DNA of 39,007 nt, from assembly GCA_037442465.1 (NCBI GenBank), contig JBBIQI010000004.1, forward strand, positions 1-39,007, given 5' to 3'. Each line of letters opens with the position of its first letter. The first letter of the stretch is position 1. Made by a program: the position numbers and the translations under genes. The stretch comes from DSNY01 sp037442465 (lineage in GTDB: Bacteria; Pseudomonadota; Gammaproteobacteria; Burkholderiales; Burkholderiaceae_F). Shown here piece by piece: positions 25,619-33,631 of the stretch. Below the pieces are notes generated by a model that was given only the letters and a program-made list of their open reading frames with translations, did no database searches and was not told the origin of the DNA.

Positions 25619-26349
25619 GAAGAGGCTTCTTTCCTTGCGTTGTTGCGGCCGCGGACGAGAACCATCGCCGCCAATACCGCCAGCAGCGCGGCCAGCGCGT
25701 ACCACTGGAACGCGTAGCCGCGATGCTTTTCGGCGCCGCTCGCCGGCCGCGACCAGTGGCGTGCCAGCCCGTCGGCGCCGTCCGAGGTCTGCTGAACGAC
25801 GATCCGCGCGACGCGCAGGCCGCTCGCCTGCTCGAACGCGGCGTAGTCGAGATTCTGCCAAATCGCCGGCAGCGGGCCCGCCGACGGCCCGGGGCCCAGC
25901 TCAAGCAAACGCGGCGGCTCGGCAAGCGCCAGCCCTTCGAGCGCGACCTCACCGTCTGGCTCGCCGATCGCGGGCAGACGCTGCCGGTCGGCCGGATCGC
26001 GCGCGGCAAAGCCGCGCATGACCAGCACCGCCGTGTCGCTGCCGGCGATCCGCAACGGTGTCACGACGAAGAAGCCGGCGCGGCCGTCCATGATGCGGTT
26101 GTCGAGCCACACCGTCAGCCCGTGCACAAAACGCCCGCGCAGCTTCACGCGCAGCGGCGTGCGCTGCGGCAGCTCGGCCAGATCGCGCGGCGTGATCTCG
26201 ACCGGCGCAGCGCGTTCGGCCGCGTCGTGCTGCGCCTGCAGGGCAAGCTTGTGCTCGGCGCGGCGCGTCTGCCAGTTGCCGAGCGAGACGGTCGCCGCGA
26301 TGCCGACCGCGGCTGCGACCAGTACGACCAGGGTCTGCGCAAGTTTCAT
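25615..26349 (-). CDS. SURF1 family cytochrome oxidase assembly protein
   Basis: 244 residues, inner membrane, with two helices: an N-terminal one (about 4-22, TLVVLVAAAVGIAATVSLG) and a C-terminal one (about 215-236, YALAALLAVLAAMVLV). SURF1 proteins help insert heme A into subunit I. Signature segments are GNWQTRRAEHK directly after the first helix, RGRFVHGLTVWLDNRIMDGRAGFFVVTPL, VLVMRGF and HRGYAFQWYALA before the second. The ATG at 26349 is preferred over an upstream in-frame ATG at 26376. It is first of the surf1-SCOlike-ctaA-ctaB-SCO1 run and divergent from the DUF2909 gene. Confidence 0.93.
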   Translation of the reverse strand: MKLAQTLVVLVAAAVGIAATVSLGNWQTRRAEHKLALQAQHDAAERAAPVEITPRDLAELPQRTPLRVKLRGRFVHGLTVWLDNRIMDGRAGFFVVTPLRIAGSDTAVLVMRGFAARDPADRQRLPAIGEPDGEVALEGLALAEPPRLLELGPGPSAGPLPAIWQNLDYAAFEQASGLRVARIVVQQTSDGADGLARHWSRPASGAEKHRGYAFQWYALAALLAVLAAMVLVRGRNNARKEASS

Positions 26350-26403
26350 GCGACCACCGGGCCGCGCCGGTGACATAATGGCTTCGTCACAGTGGCATCC
26401 GGC

Positions 26404-26604
26404 ATGAAGCTGTTCATCGGCGTCGCGTTTCTGGGCATCCTGTCGGCGCTCGGCTCGGCGCTCGTATTTCTGTTGCGCGACAAAGGTGCGACGAACCGCA
26501 CGGTCAACGCGCTGACGGTTCGCGTGGCGTTGTCGGTGACGCTGCTGCTGATCATCTGGTTCAGTTGGTGGATGGGCTGGATCGAACCGCGCCAGTCGTT
26601 GTAG
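26404..26604 (+). CDS. DUF2909 twin transmembrane protein
   Basis: 66-residue protein with two membrane helices (about 4-24 and 40-60) joined by a short charged loop (LRDKGATNRTVNALTVR), matching the DUF2909 family found beside cytochrome oxidase genes in beta-proteobacteria. The function is unknown, presumably oxidase assembly or stability. Starts at ATG 26404; an in-frame ATG at 26392 adds four residues. It is plus-strand, divergent from SURF1, and upstream of the prkA operon by 236 nt. Confidence 0.85.
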   Translation: MKLFIGVAFLGILSALGSALVFLLRDKGATNRTVNALTVRVALSVTLLLIIWFSWWMGWIEPRQSL

Positions 26605-26840
26605 GCGAGGAAACGCGCTGTCCGCCGTGTCCCGCAGCGTCGCTGCAGGACACAATGAAGTCCGCCCGGGGTTGCACGGGAAGGACTATAAGAACAATCT
26701 CCGTTCTTTTCGAAACATCCGCAGGCATGAGAGTGTCTTAGGGTAAGCGTGGTTCGTCGCGTCGCGCTGTCCCCCGGGTTGCGGTCCCGGCGCGTTGTAG
26801 TAAACAGGCCAAGGCCTGCGCGACGAATAAAGGAGGTTGC
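26605..26840 (+). promoter_or_regulatory. Region upstream of the prkA operon
   Basis: This 236-nt gap holds a CTATAAG at 26686-26692 that could be the -10 of a sigmaS- or sigma70-type promoter without a good -35. It also holds a 6-bp perfect hairpin CAGGCC-AA-GGCCTG (26805-26818) and the ribosome-binding site AAAGGAGG (26830-26836). No sigma54 -24/-12 pair with correct spacing was found, although relatives of this operon are nitrogen- or stress-regulated in enterobacteria. Confidence 0.35.
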
Positions 26841-28793
26841 ATGACAGAACGGACCGAAGTGTTTTCCGCCTTCCGCGACGGCTTTGTCGAGGCGCAGGAC
26901 GAGGAGATGTCGCTGGAGGACTTCCTCAACCTGTGCCGCACCGACCGCATGGCGTACGCGTCGGCGCACGAGTGCGTGCTCGAGGCGATCGGCAAGCCGA
27001 AGCTGGTCAACACCGCCGAGGACCCGCGGCTGTCGCGCATCTTCCAGAACCGCGTGATCCAGACCTGGGACACGTTCAGCGAGTTCTACGGCATGGAAGA
27101 GACGCTGATGTCGCTGTACGCGTACTTCCTGCACGCCGCACAAGGGCTCGAGGAACGCAAGCAGGTCCTGTATCTGCTCGGCCCGGTCGGCGGCGGCAAG
27201 TCGTCGCTCGCGGAGAAGATCAAGAAGCTGTGCGAGAAGTTTCCGATCTACGCGCTGAAGGACCCGCTGTCGGGCCGCGTCTCTCCGCTGCTGGAAAACC
27301 CGCTGTGCCTGTTCGATCGCGACAAGTTCGGCGCCCAACTGGAGGACCGTTACGGCATCCCGCGCCGCGCGCTGACCGGCATCGCCAGTCCGTGGGCGCT
27401 GAAGCGGCTGAAGGAGTACAAGGGCGACGTCACCAAGTTCCGCGTCGTGCGCGTGATGCCTTCGGTGCTGAACCAGATCGGCATCGTCAAGACCGAACCC
27501 GGCGACGAGAACACGCAGGACATCTCCGCGCTGGTCGGCAAGGTCGACCTGCGCATGCTGGAGCGCTACGCGCAGGACGACCCCGATGCGTACAGCTACT
27601 CGGGCGCGCTGTGCCTGGGCTCGCCGCGCTGCGTGGAGTTCGTCGAGATGTTCAAGGCGCCGCTGAAGGTACTCAATCCGATCCTGACCGCGACCCAGGA
27701 AGGCAACTTCAAGGGCACTGAGGCGCTGCCGGCGATGCCGTTCAACGGCTTCATCATGGCGCACAGCAACGAGGCCGAGTGGCTGAAGTTCCGCAACAAC
27801 AAGGACAACGAAGCGTTCATCGATCGCGTCTATCTGGTCAAGGTGCCGTACTGCCTGCGGGTAGACGAGGAGATCAGGATCTACGAGAAGATGCTCCGGG
27901 AGTCGACGCTCGCCGCCGCACCATGCGCACCGCAGACGCTGCGCTCGCTCGCGGAGTTCACGGTGCTGTCGCGACTCACGGTGCCGGAAAACTCCTCTAT
28001 CTACTCGAAGCTGCGCGCCTACAACGGCGAGAACCTGAAAGACGTCGACCCGCGCGCCAAGAGCGTCAAGGAGTACCGCGAGGATGCCGGCGCGGCCGAG
28101 GGCTTTTCGGGGCTGTCGACACGCTGGGCGTTCAAGACGATCTCGTCGGCGTTCAACCGCGATCCGAGCGAAATCGCCGCCGATCCGGTGAATTTGCTGG
28201 TCGTCCTCGAGGAGCGGCTGAACAAGGAGGATCTGCCGGAGGAGTACAAGCGCCGGCTGCGCTCGCACATCAAGGAGTGGGTCATCCCGCGTTTCGCGGA
28301 GTTCCTGGAGAAGGAACTGCAGATGAGCTACCTCGATGCCTACGGCGAGTACGGACAGAACCTGTTCGACCGCTACGTGACGTACGCCGACAAGTGGCTG
28401 CTGGACGAGGACTACCGCGATCCCGACACCGGCATGCAGTATTCGCGCGAAGCGCTGAACGCCGAGCTGGAGAAGATCGAGAAGCCGGCCGGCATCAGCA
28501 ACCCGAAGGACTTCCGCAACGAAGTCGTCAACTTCGTGCTGCGCGCGCGCGCACACGGCCGCAACCCGCAGTGGACCAGCTACGAGAAGCTGCGCGTCGT
28601 GATCGAGAAGCGCATGTTCTCGAAGACCGAGGACATCCTGCCAGTGATCTCGTTCGAGGCCAAAGGCTCGCAGGAGCTCGACGAACGCCACAAGTCCTTC
28701 GTCAACCGCATGGTTGCGCGCGGCTACACGGAGAAGCAGGTGCGCCGGCTGGTCGACTGGTACCTGCACTTCAAGAAGTCCGCGCAGTCGTGA
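26841..28793 (+). CDS. prkA: PrkA family serine protein kinase / AAA+ protein
   Basis: 650 residues, the usual length of the PrkA (YeaG) family. The N-terminal two thirds form an AAA-type nucleotide-binding domain: Walker A GPVGGGKSS (114-122), and a later HSNEAEWLKFRNNKDNEAFIDRVYLVKVPY block conserved in the family. The C-terminal part is the PrkA domain with SYLDAYGEYGQNLFDRYVTYADKW. Family members have reported Ser/Thr kinase activity and act in stationary phase, nitrogen starvation or sporulation. A strong AAAGGAGG precedes the ATG. It is first of three genes with yeaH and spoVR, a widely conserved trio whose biochemical role is not settled. Confidence 0.96.
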   Translation: MTERTEVFSAFRDGFVEAQDEEMSLEDFLNLCRTDRMAYASAHECVLEAIGKPKLVNTAEDPRLSRIFQNRVIQTWDTFSEFYGMEETLMSLYAYFLHAAQGLEERKQVLYLLGPVGGGKSSLAEKIKKLCEKFPIYALKDPLSGRVSPLLENPLCLFDRDKFGAQLEDRYGIPRRALTGIASPWALKRLKEYKGDVTKFRVVRVMPSVLNQIGIVKTEPGDENTQDISALVGKVDLRMLERYAQDDPDAYSYSGALCLGSPRCVEFVEMFKAPLKVLNPILTATQEGNFKGTEALPAMPFNGFIMAHSNEAEWLKFRNNKDNEAFIDRVYLVKVPYCLRVDEEIRIYEKMLRESTLAAAPCAPQTLRSLAEFTVLSRLTVPENSSIYSKLRAYNGENLKDVDPRAKSVKEYREDAGAAEGFSGLSTRWAFKTISSAFNRDPSEIAADPVNLLVVLEERLNKEDLPEEYKRRLRSHIKEWVIPRFAEFLEKELQMSYLDAYGEYGQNLFDRYVTYADKWLLDEDYRDPDTGMQYSREALNAELEKIEKPAGISNPKDFRNEVVNFVLRARAHGRNPQWTSYEKLRVVIEKRMFSKTEDILPVISFEAKGSQELDERHKSFVNRMVARGYTEKQVRRLVDWYLHFKKSAQS

Positions 28794-28813
28794 TGACTTA
28801 GGGCCGGGAAGTC

Positions 28814-30103
28814 ATGACCGAGCGCGACGCCGCGGTGCTGGCGATGCGCATCGTCGACCGGCGCAGCGACCCGCCGGGACGCGGTGCGGTCAACCGCGAA
28901 CGCTTCGTCCGCCGTTTCAAGGACGAGATCAAGCGCGCTGCCGACGACGAATTCCGTCGTCGTTCGATTACCGACGTCGGCAAGGGCGGCCGCATCGCGA
29001 TTCCGGGTCGCGGACTGCAGGAGCCCTTTCTGCACCATGACGAGGACACCGGCAGCCGTGATTTCGTCCTTCCCGGCAACCGCGAGTTCCTGCCGGGCGA
29101 CACGATTCCGCGGCCCGCCGGCGGCGGCCGGGGCGGGCCGGAAGGCGACGAACCGGGCGAAGGAGAAAGCCGCGATTCGTTCGCGTTCGTGCTCTCGCGC
29201 GACGAATTCCTGGCGCTGTTCTTCGACGATCTCGAGCTGCCGAACCTGGAGCGCACGCACTTCGGCGAGCTGACGATGGAGCGCATGCGCCGCGCCGGCT
29301 ATAGCCGCAGCGGCGTGCCGCAGAGCCTGGCGCCGTCGATGACGGTTCGTATGTCGATCGCGCGGCGCATCGCGCTGCGCGGCGCGCTCGCCGAGCAGAT
29401 CGAGGAGCTCGAACGCGCGCTCGAGACCGCGGATCCGCCGGCGCGGGCGGCGATCCACGAGCGCATCGAACGACTGCGCCGACGCCGCGACGGTCTGCCC
29501 TTCATCGAGGACGTGGACCGCCGCTACCGCGCGCGCGCGCCGATGCCGTCGCCCGCCACGCGCGCGGCGATGCTGTGCCTGATGGACGTCTCGGGCTCGA
29601 TGGACGAGCGCAAGAAGGATCTGGCCAAGCGCTTCTTCACGCTGCTGTACCTGTTTCTCGAGCGCAAGTACGGACAGGTCGACGTCGTGTTCATACGGCA
29701 CACCGAGACGGCAGAGGAAGTGGACGAGCGGACCTTCTTCCACGACACGCTGTCCGGCGGCACGCTCGTGCATCCCGCGCTGGAGCTCGCGCACAAGGTG
29801 ATCCAGGCACGCTACGCGGGCGAGGGCTGGAACGTTTACGTCGCGCAAGCGTCCGACGGCGACTGCGGCGCGGACGACGGAGCGCGCAGCGCAGCCTTCG
29901 TCAGTGACGTGCTGCTGCCGCAGTTGCGCTACTTCGCCTACGTCGACATCCCACACATCAACGGTCTTTTTAACCGGCCGTCGGACTTGTGGCAGTCGTA
30001 CGGCGCGATCGCCAGTCCCGCGTTCGCGCGTCGCCAGGTGCACGGCCGCGGTGACATCTGGCCGGTGTTCCGCGAGCTGTTCGCGCGCAAGGGAGCCGCA
30101 TGA
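28814..30103 (+). CDS. yeaH: YeaH/YhbH family protein (DUF444)
   Basis: 429 residues, second gene of the prkA operon, 20 nt after it. The N-terminal half has the family features NRERFVRRFKDEIKRA and a Gly-rich linker (PAGGGRGGPEGDEPGEGES). The C-terminal half is a von Willebrand A-like domain with MIDAS motif D258-V-S-G-S262 (MDVSGSMDE). Later metal-site residues probably lie in FIRHTETAEEVDE and the LSGGTLVHPAL block. Its cellular role is unknown; co-occurrence with PrkA and SpoVR suggests one complex or pathway. The stop overlaps the spoVR start (ATGA). Confidence 0.94.
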   Translation: MTERDAAVLAMRIVDRRSDPPGRGAVNRERFVRRFKDEIKRAADDEFRRRSITDVGKGGRIAIPGRGLQEPFLHHDEDTGSRDFVLPGNREFLPGDTIPRPAGGGRGGPEGDEPGEGESRDSFAFVLSRDEFLALFFDDLELPNLERTHFGELTMERMRRAGYSRSGVPQSLAPSMTVRMSIARRIALRGALAEQIEELERALETADPPARAAIHERIERLRRRRDGLPFIEDVDRRYRARAPMPSPATRAAMLCLMDVSGSMDERKKDLAKRFFTLLYLFLERKYGQVDVVFIRHTETAEEVDERTFFHDTLSGGTLVHPALELAHKVIQARYAGEGWNVYVAQASDGDCGADDGARSAAFVSDVLLPQLRYFAYVDIPHINGLFNRPSDLWQSYGAIASPAFARRQVHGRGDIWPVFRELFARKGAA

Positions 30104-31692
30104 CGACACGCCGCAGCACCGCGCGCGACTCCAGCGAAACGCGCGAACGGCCCTGGCCGAAGCTGCTGACGCGGCCGTCGCTGCCGTTGCCCGCCGAGGG
30201 CCGGCCGCGCGCTGCGGAGCCGATCGCCACCGGCTCCGAGTGGACGACCGCTGCGCTCGAAAAATTCGACGCCGCGCTCGCGCGCCACGCGCGGCGGTTG
30301 GGCCTCAGCGTCCGCCCGATCCAGTACGAGCTGATCACCGCCGAGCAGATGATCGACCTGATTTCGACGGTCGGCATGCCCGTGCACTACCCGCACTGGG
30401 CGTTCGGCAAGCACCTGGTCGCGCAGGAGCGCACGTACCGTAAGGGACAGTCGGGGCTCGCGTACGAGATCGTCATCAACACCGATCCCGCGCTGGTCTA
30501 CCTGATGGAGACCAACACGCTGGCGCTGCAGGTCCTGGTGATGGCGCATGCGGCATACGGACACAACGCGTTTTTCAAGAACAACTACCTGTTCCAGCAG
30601 TTCACGCAGGCCGACAGCATTCTCGACTATCTGAAGTTCGCGCGTGATTACGTGATGCAGTGCGAGCAGACCTACGGCTGGCGCGAGGTCGAAAAGATCC
30701 TCGACTGCTGCCACACGCTCGCACCGTACGGCGTGGACCGCTATCGCAAGCCGGGGCGGCTGTCGGCCCGACGCGAACGCGAGCGGTTGGCCGAGCGGTT
30801 GCGCTTCGCGGAGCGGCACTTCAATCCCGACTTCGCGCACCTGGACAGCCGCCGCGACGAGGCGGCGCCGCAAACGGCGACTTTCGAGCCGCAGGAAAAC
30901 ATCCTGTACTTCATCGAGAAGCACGCGCCCAGGCTTGCGCCTTGGCAGCGCGAACTGGTGCGCATCGTGCGCAAGGTCTCGCAGTACTTCTATCCGCAGC
31001 GGCTGACCAAGGTGGCCAACGAGGGCGCGGCGACGTTCTGGCACTACACGCTGCTGCACGAGTTGTACGACGCCGGCGAAGTCGACGACGGTTTCATGCT
31101 CGAGTGGCTGGCCAACCACACCGACGTGGTGACGCAGCCGCCGTTCGACGCCAAGCGCTACCGCGGGCTGAATCCCTACGCGCTCGGCTTCGCGATCTAT
31201 CGCGACATCCGCCGCATCTGCGAAGCGCCGACCGACGAGGACCGCGCGTGGTTCCCCGAGGTCGCCGGCCGCCCTTGGCCGGAGGCGATCCACTTCGCGA
31301 TGGCCAACTTCAAGGACGAGAGCCTGATCGAACAGTACCTGTCACCGAAGGTCATGCGCGACCTGCGGCTGTTCCTGCTGCACGACGGCCCCGAGGACAG
31401 GGACCACTACGAAGTGCGTGCCATCCACAACGAGCAGGGCTATCTGCGGCTGCGCCAGGCGCTCGCCGCGCAGTACCGCGCGGAGACGCATGTGCCGCAA
31501 ATCGAGGTGGCGCGCGCCGGCGACGACACCGAACGCGCGCTGCTGCTGCACCATCGTGTGGTCGACGGCCGGCTGCTCGACAGCGACGGCGTCGACGCGG
31601 TGCTGGCGCACGTCAAGGAGCTGTGGGGCTTTGACGTCGTGCTCGAGGAAGTCGACGCGACCGGCAGCCGCCTGAAGGTCCACCGGGTGTGA
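30100..31692 (+). CDS. spoVR: SpoVR family protein
   Basis: 530 residues, last gene of the prkA operon, ATG overlapping the yeaH stop. The SpoVR (YcgB) family is named for a Bacillus spore cortex protein but is broadly present in non-sporulating proteobacteria; the function is unresolved. Family blocks visible: MIDLISTVGMPVHYPHWAFGKHL (around 85-107), VMAHAAYGHNAFFKNNYLF, ENILYFIEKHAPRLAPWQRELVRIVRKVSQYFYPQ, and NEGAATFWHYTLLHELYDAG with conserved His residues reminiscent of a metal site. No membrane segments. It converges with ctaE across two strong hairpins. Confidence 0.95.
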   Translation: MTTRRSTARDSSETRERPWPKLLTRPSLPLPAEGRPRAAEPIATGSEWTTAALEKFDAALARHARRLGLSVRPIQYELITAEQMIDLISTVGMPVHYPHWAFGKHLVAQERTYRKGQSGLAYEIVINTDPALVYLMETNTLALQVLVMAHAAYGHNAFFKNNYLFQQFTQADSILDYLKFARDYVMQCEQTYGWREVEKILDCCHTLAPYGVDRYRKPGRLSARRERERLAERLRFAERHFNPDFAHLDSRRDEAAPQTATFEPQENILYFIEKHAPRLAPWQRELVRIVRKVSQYFYPQRLTKVANEGAATFWHYTLLHELYDAGEVDDGFMLEWLANHTDVVTQPPFDAKRYRGLNPYALGFAIYRDIRRICEAPTDEDRAWFPEVAGRPWPEAIHFAMANFKDESLIEQYLSPKVMRDLRLFLLHDGPEDRDHYEVRAIHNEQGYLRLRQALAAQYRAETHVPQIEVARAGDDTERALLLHHRVVDGRLLDSDGVDAVLAHVKELWGFDVVLEEVDATGSRLKVHRV

Positions 31693-31694
31693 GA

Positions 31695-31726
31695 GTGGCG
31701 ACGGCGCCCGCAGGCACCGTCGCCAC
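31695..31726. terminator. Hairpin 1 between convergent spoVR and ctaE
   Basis: Perfect 10-bp arms GTGGCGACGG (31695-31704) and CCGTCGCCAC (31717-31726), with three further inner pairs possible. It begins 2 nt after the spoVR stop. There is no T-run, but position and strength suit a bidirectional terminator. Confidence 0.55.
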
Positions 31727-31752
31727 CGGGTATCGCCGCCGCTCGCGGTCGC

Positions 31753-31777
31753 GGCCGACGGCGCAGCGCCGACGGCC
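31753..31777. terminator. Hairpin 2 between convergent spoVR and ctaE
   Basis: GGCCG-A-CGGCGC-A-GCGCCG-A-CGGCC folds into an 11-bp stem with one A-A mismatch and a minimal loop, 6 nt from the ctaE stop. With hairpin 1 it probably ends transcription from both sides. Confidence 0.5.
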
Positions 31778-31783
31778 GACGCC

Positions 31784-32647
31784 TCAGAGCCAGTACACGA
31801 CGATGTACAGGCCGATCCAGACCACGTCGACGAAGTGCCAGTACCACGCGGCGGCCTCGAATGCGAAGTGGTGGTCCGGCTTGAAGTGCCCCTTCATCAC
31901 GCGGATCAGCACCACCGTCAGCATGATCGCGCCGACCAGCACGTGGAAGCCGTGGAAGCCCGTCAGCATGAAGAACGTCGAGCCGAAGATGCCCGACGAC
32001 AGCCGCAGGTTGAGATCCGAATACGCGTGCCCGTACTCGTACGCTTGGATCGCGACGAAGGCGAAGCCGAAGGCGAGCGTCATGAACAGCCAGAATGCCG
32101 CCTTGTCGCGCTGGTTGGCGCGCAGCGCGTGGTGCGCGATCGTCAGCCAGATGCCGGAGGTCACCAACAGGATCGTGTTGACGGTCGGCAGCGGCCAGGC
32201 GTGGATCTTGGTGAATGGTTCGACGATGCCGGCCGGACCGGCGTGCGGCCAGGCGGCGGTGAAGTCGGGCCACAGCAGCTTGTGATCGAAGTCGCCGAGC
32301 GACGGCAGCGTGATCACGCGCGCGTAGAACAGCGCGCCGAAGAACGACGCGAAGAACATCACCTCCGAGAAGATGAACCAGCTCATCCCCCAGCGGAACG
32401 ACACGTCGACCTTGCGGTTGTAGGTGCCAGCCTCGGACTCGCCGATCACCGCGCCGAACCAGCCCAGCATCATGTACACGAGCAGCGCGAAACCGATCGC
32501 CAGCGGCACAAAACCGAGCGAGACCTTGTTCACGACCATGCTCGCGCCGAAGGTCGTGAAGATCATCGAGATCATGCCCACCATCGGCCAGTTCGACGGC
32601 GCCGGCACGAAGTAATGCGACGCCGCTGCCCCTTGCGTGGATCCCAT
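31784..32647 (-). CDS. ctaE: Cytochrome c oxidase subunit III
   Basis: 287 residues, seven-helix subunit III of the aa3-type oxidase, which stabilises the complex and its proton pathways. Features: YFVPAPSNWPMVG at the N-terminus, RWGMSWFIFSEVMFFASFFGALFYAR with the conserved Glu, TSGIWLTIAHHALR, and the C-terminal FHGFHVLVGAIMLTVVL and AAWYWHFVDVVWIGLYIVVYWL. A strong AGGAGGAGG lies 7 nt before the ATG. It ends the structural oxidase operon, 40 nt after the DUF2970 gene. Confidence 0.97.
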   Translation of the reverse strand: MGSTQGAAASHYFVPAPSNWPMVGMISMIFTTFGASMVVNKVSLGFVPLAIGFALLVYMMLGWFGAVIGESEAGTYNRKVDVSFRWGMSWFIFSEVMFFASFFGALFYARVITLPSLGDFDHKLLWPDFTAAWPHAGPAGIVEPFTKIHAWPLPTVNTILLVTSGIWLTIAHHALRANQRDKAAFWLFMTLAFGFAFVAIQAYEYGHAYSDLNLRLSSGIFGSTFFMLTGFHGFHVLVGAIMLTVVLIRVMKGHFKPDHHFAFEAAAWYWHFVDVVWIGLYIVVYWL

Positions 32648-32687
32648 TGTCTTGCCTCCTCCTGAACCGCGTTGTTGCCGCGCGCCG

Positions 32688-32912
32688 CTAGCGCAGCACG
32701 ACGAACTTGATGATCGACAGCAGCACGACGATGAACAGCGCCGCGCCCGCGATGCCCATCACGATCACGTGCACCGGGTTGAGCTTCGCCGCGTCGTCCT
32801 CGTAGTTCGCGCGCTTGCGTACGCCGAAGAACGACCAGAACACCGCGCGTGCGGTCTGCGCGAACGACGCCGGTCGACGCACCGCATCCTTGATCGTGTC
32901 GTGGCCGCCCAT
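32688..32912 (-). CDS. DUF2970 domain-containing small membrane protein
   Basis: 74 residues. A soluble N-terminal part contains SFAQTARAVFWSFFGVRKRANYEDD, the DUF2970 hallmark, and is followed by one C-terminal membrane helix (about 46-71). The family is found between ctaG and ctaE in beta-proteobacterial oxidase operons; the function is unknown, probably assembly. The ATG at 32912 directly follows the ctaG stop, so translation is likely coupled. Confidence 0.9.
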   Translation of the reverse strand: MGGHDTIKDAVRRPASFAQTARAVFWSFFGVRKRANYEDDAAKLNPVHVIVMGIAGAALFIVVLLSIIKFVVLR

Positions 32913-32913
32913 C

Positions 32914-33498
32914 TCAACTGCGCCCCGGTGCGCCGGCCTGCGCCTTGGGCGCTGCGCCGGGCACCTCGAAGAACGTGTACGACAGCGTGATCTGCGTCAC
33001 GTCGCGCGGCAGCTCCGGATCGACGAAGAACACGACCGGAAACCGGCGCGTCTCGCCGGCCGCGAGCGTCTGTTGCTTGAAGCAGAAACACTCGAGCTTC
33101 TGGAAGTAGCGCGCCGACTGCAGCGGCGCGTAGCTCGGGATCGCCTGCCCGGCCAGCGGACGCGATTCGAGATTGACCAGGTCGTAGTCGACGTGCACCA
33201 GTTCGCCGGGGTGGACTTCGACGTGGTTCACGTGCGGCTTGAAGCGCCAGGGCCCCTGCCGGTTGGCGTCGAACTCGACGACGATCCTGCGGCTGGTGTC
33301 GACCTGCGTGTTGCGCGCGCGCCGCTCCACCCCTTCGTCGCGGGTCGTCAGCAGGTTGACACCGGTGACCTCGCAGATCTTGCGGTAGATCGGCACCAGT
33401 GCCCAGCCGAAGCCAAACATTAGCAGCGCGACGACGACGAGTTTTCGCACCATCGTGCGGTTGCTGCGGGCAGTCTCCCGGCCGAGCGCCGCGCGCAT
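32914..33498 (-). CDS. ctaG: Cytochrome c oxidase assembly protein CtaG/Cox11
   Basis: Membrane-anchored copper chaperone that builds the CuB site of subunit I. 194 residues: an N-terminal helix (about 17-35, RKLVVVALLMFGFGWALVPIY), then a periplasmic immunoglobulin-like domain with the copper-binding CFCF (in FQKLECFCFKQQTL) and the C-terminal block FFVDPELPRDVTQITLSYTFFEV. An in-frame GTG at 33507 overlaps the stop of the upstream 38-residue gene as GTGA and would add three residues; either start could be used. The C-terminal Ala/Pro tail (APKAQAGAPG) is longer than essential. Confidence 0.95.
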   Translation of the reverse strand: MRAALGRETARSNRTMVRKLVVVALLMFGFGWALVPIYRKICEVTGVNLLTTRDEGVERRARNTQVDTSRRIVVEFDANRQGPWRFKPHVNHVEVHPGELVHVDYDLVNLESRPLAGQAIPSYAPLQSARYFQKLECFCFKQQTLAAGETRRFPVVFFVDPELPRDVTQITLSYTFFEVPGAAPKAQAGAPGRS

Positions 33499-33503
33499 CA
33501 CGT

Positions 33504-33620
33504 TCACCCGATCAGCCAGTGGCGCACGATCACGCCGGCGAAGAACACCAGCGCGATCGACAGCAGAATCAGCGCGGTGCGCCTGTTGCGCCGCCGTTCT
33601 GCAGTGCCCAGCTGCACCAT
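33504..33620 (-). CDS. Cytochrome oxidase small assembly protein
   Basis: 38 residues: a short basic N-terminus (TAERRRNRRTA) and one membrane helix (ALILLSIALVFFAGVIV), then RHWLIG. Small single-helix proteins of this kind lie between ctaD and ctaG in beta-proteobacterial oxidase operons and are annotated as small assembly proteins; the role is not established. It starts 11 nt after the ctaD stop and overlaps a possible ctaG GTG start. Confidence 0.8.
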   Translation of the reverse strand: MVQLGTAERRRNRRTALILLSIALVFFAGVIVRHWLIG

Positions 33621-33631
33621 CGCGTGCACTC

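Noticed and set aside
26605..26840. Sigma54 promoter before prkA, suggested by the GGGGTTGCAC near 26668
   Set aside because: A GC (-12) is present, but no GG lies at the required distance upstream.
26346..28769. 807-residue frame antisense to prkA
   Set aside because: Shadow of the strongly conserved PrkA coding sequence; no recognisable domain.
28794..28813. Possible frameshift between prkA and yeaH
   Set aside because: Both proteins have complete family length and termini; this is an ordinary 20-nt intercistronic gap.
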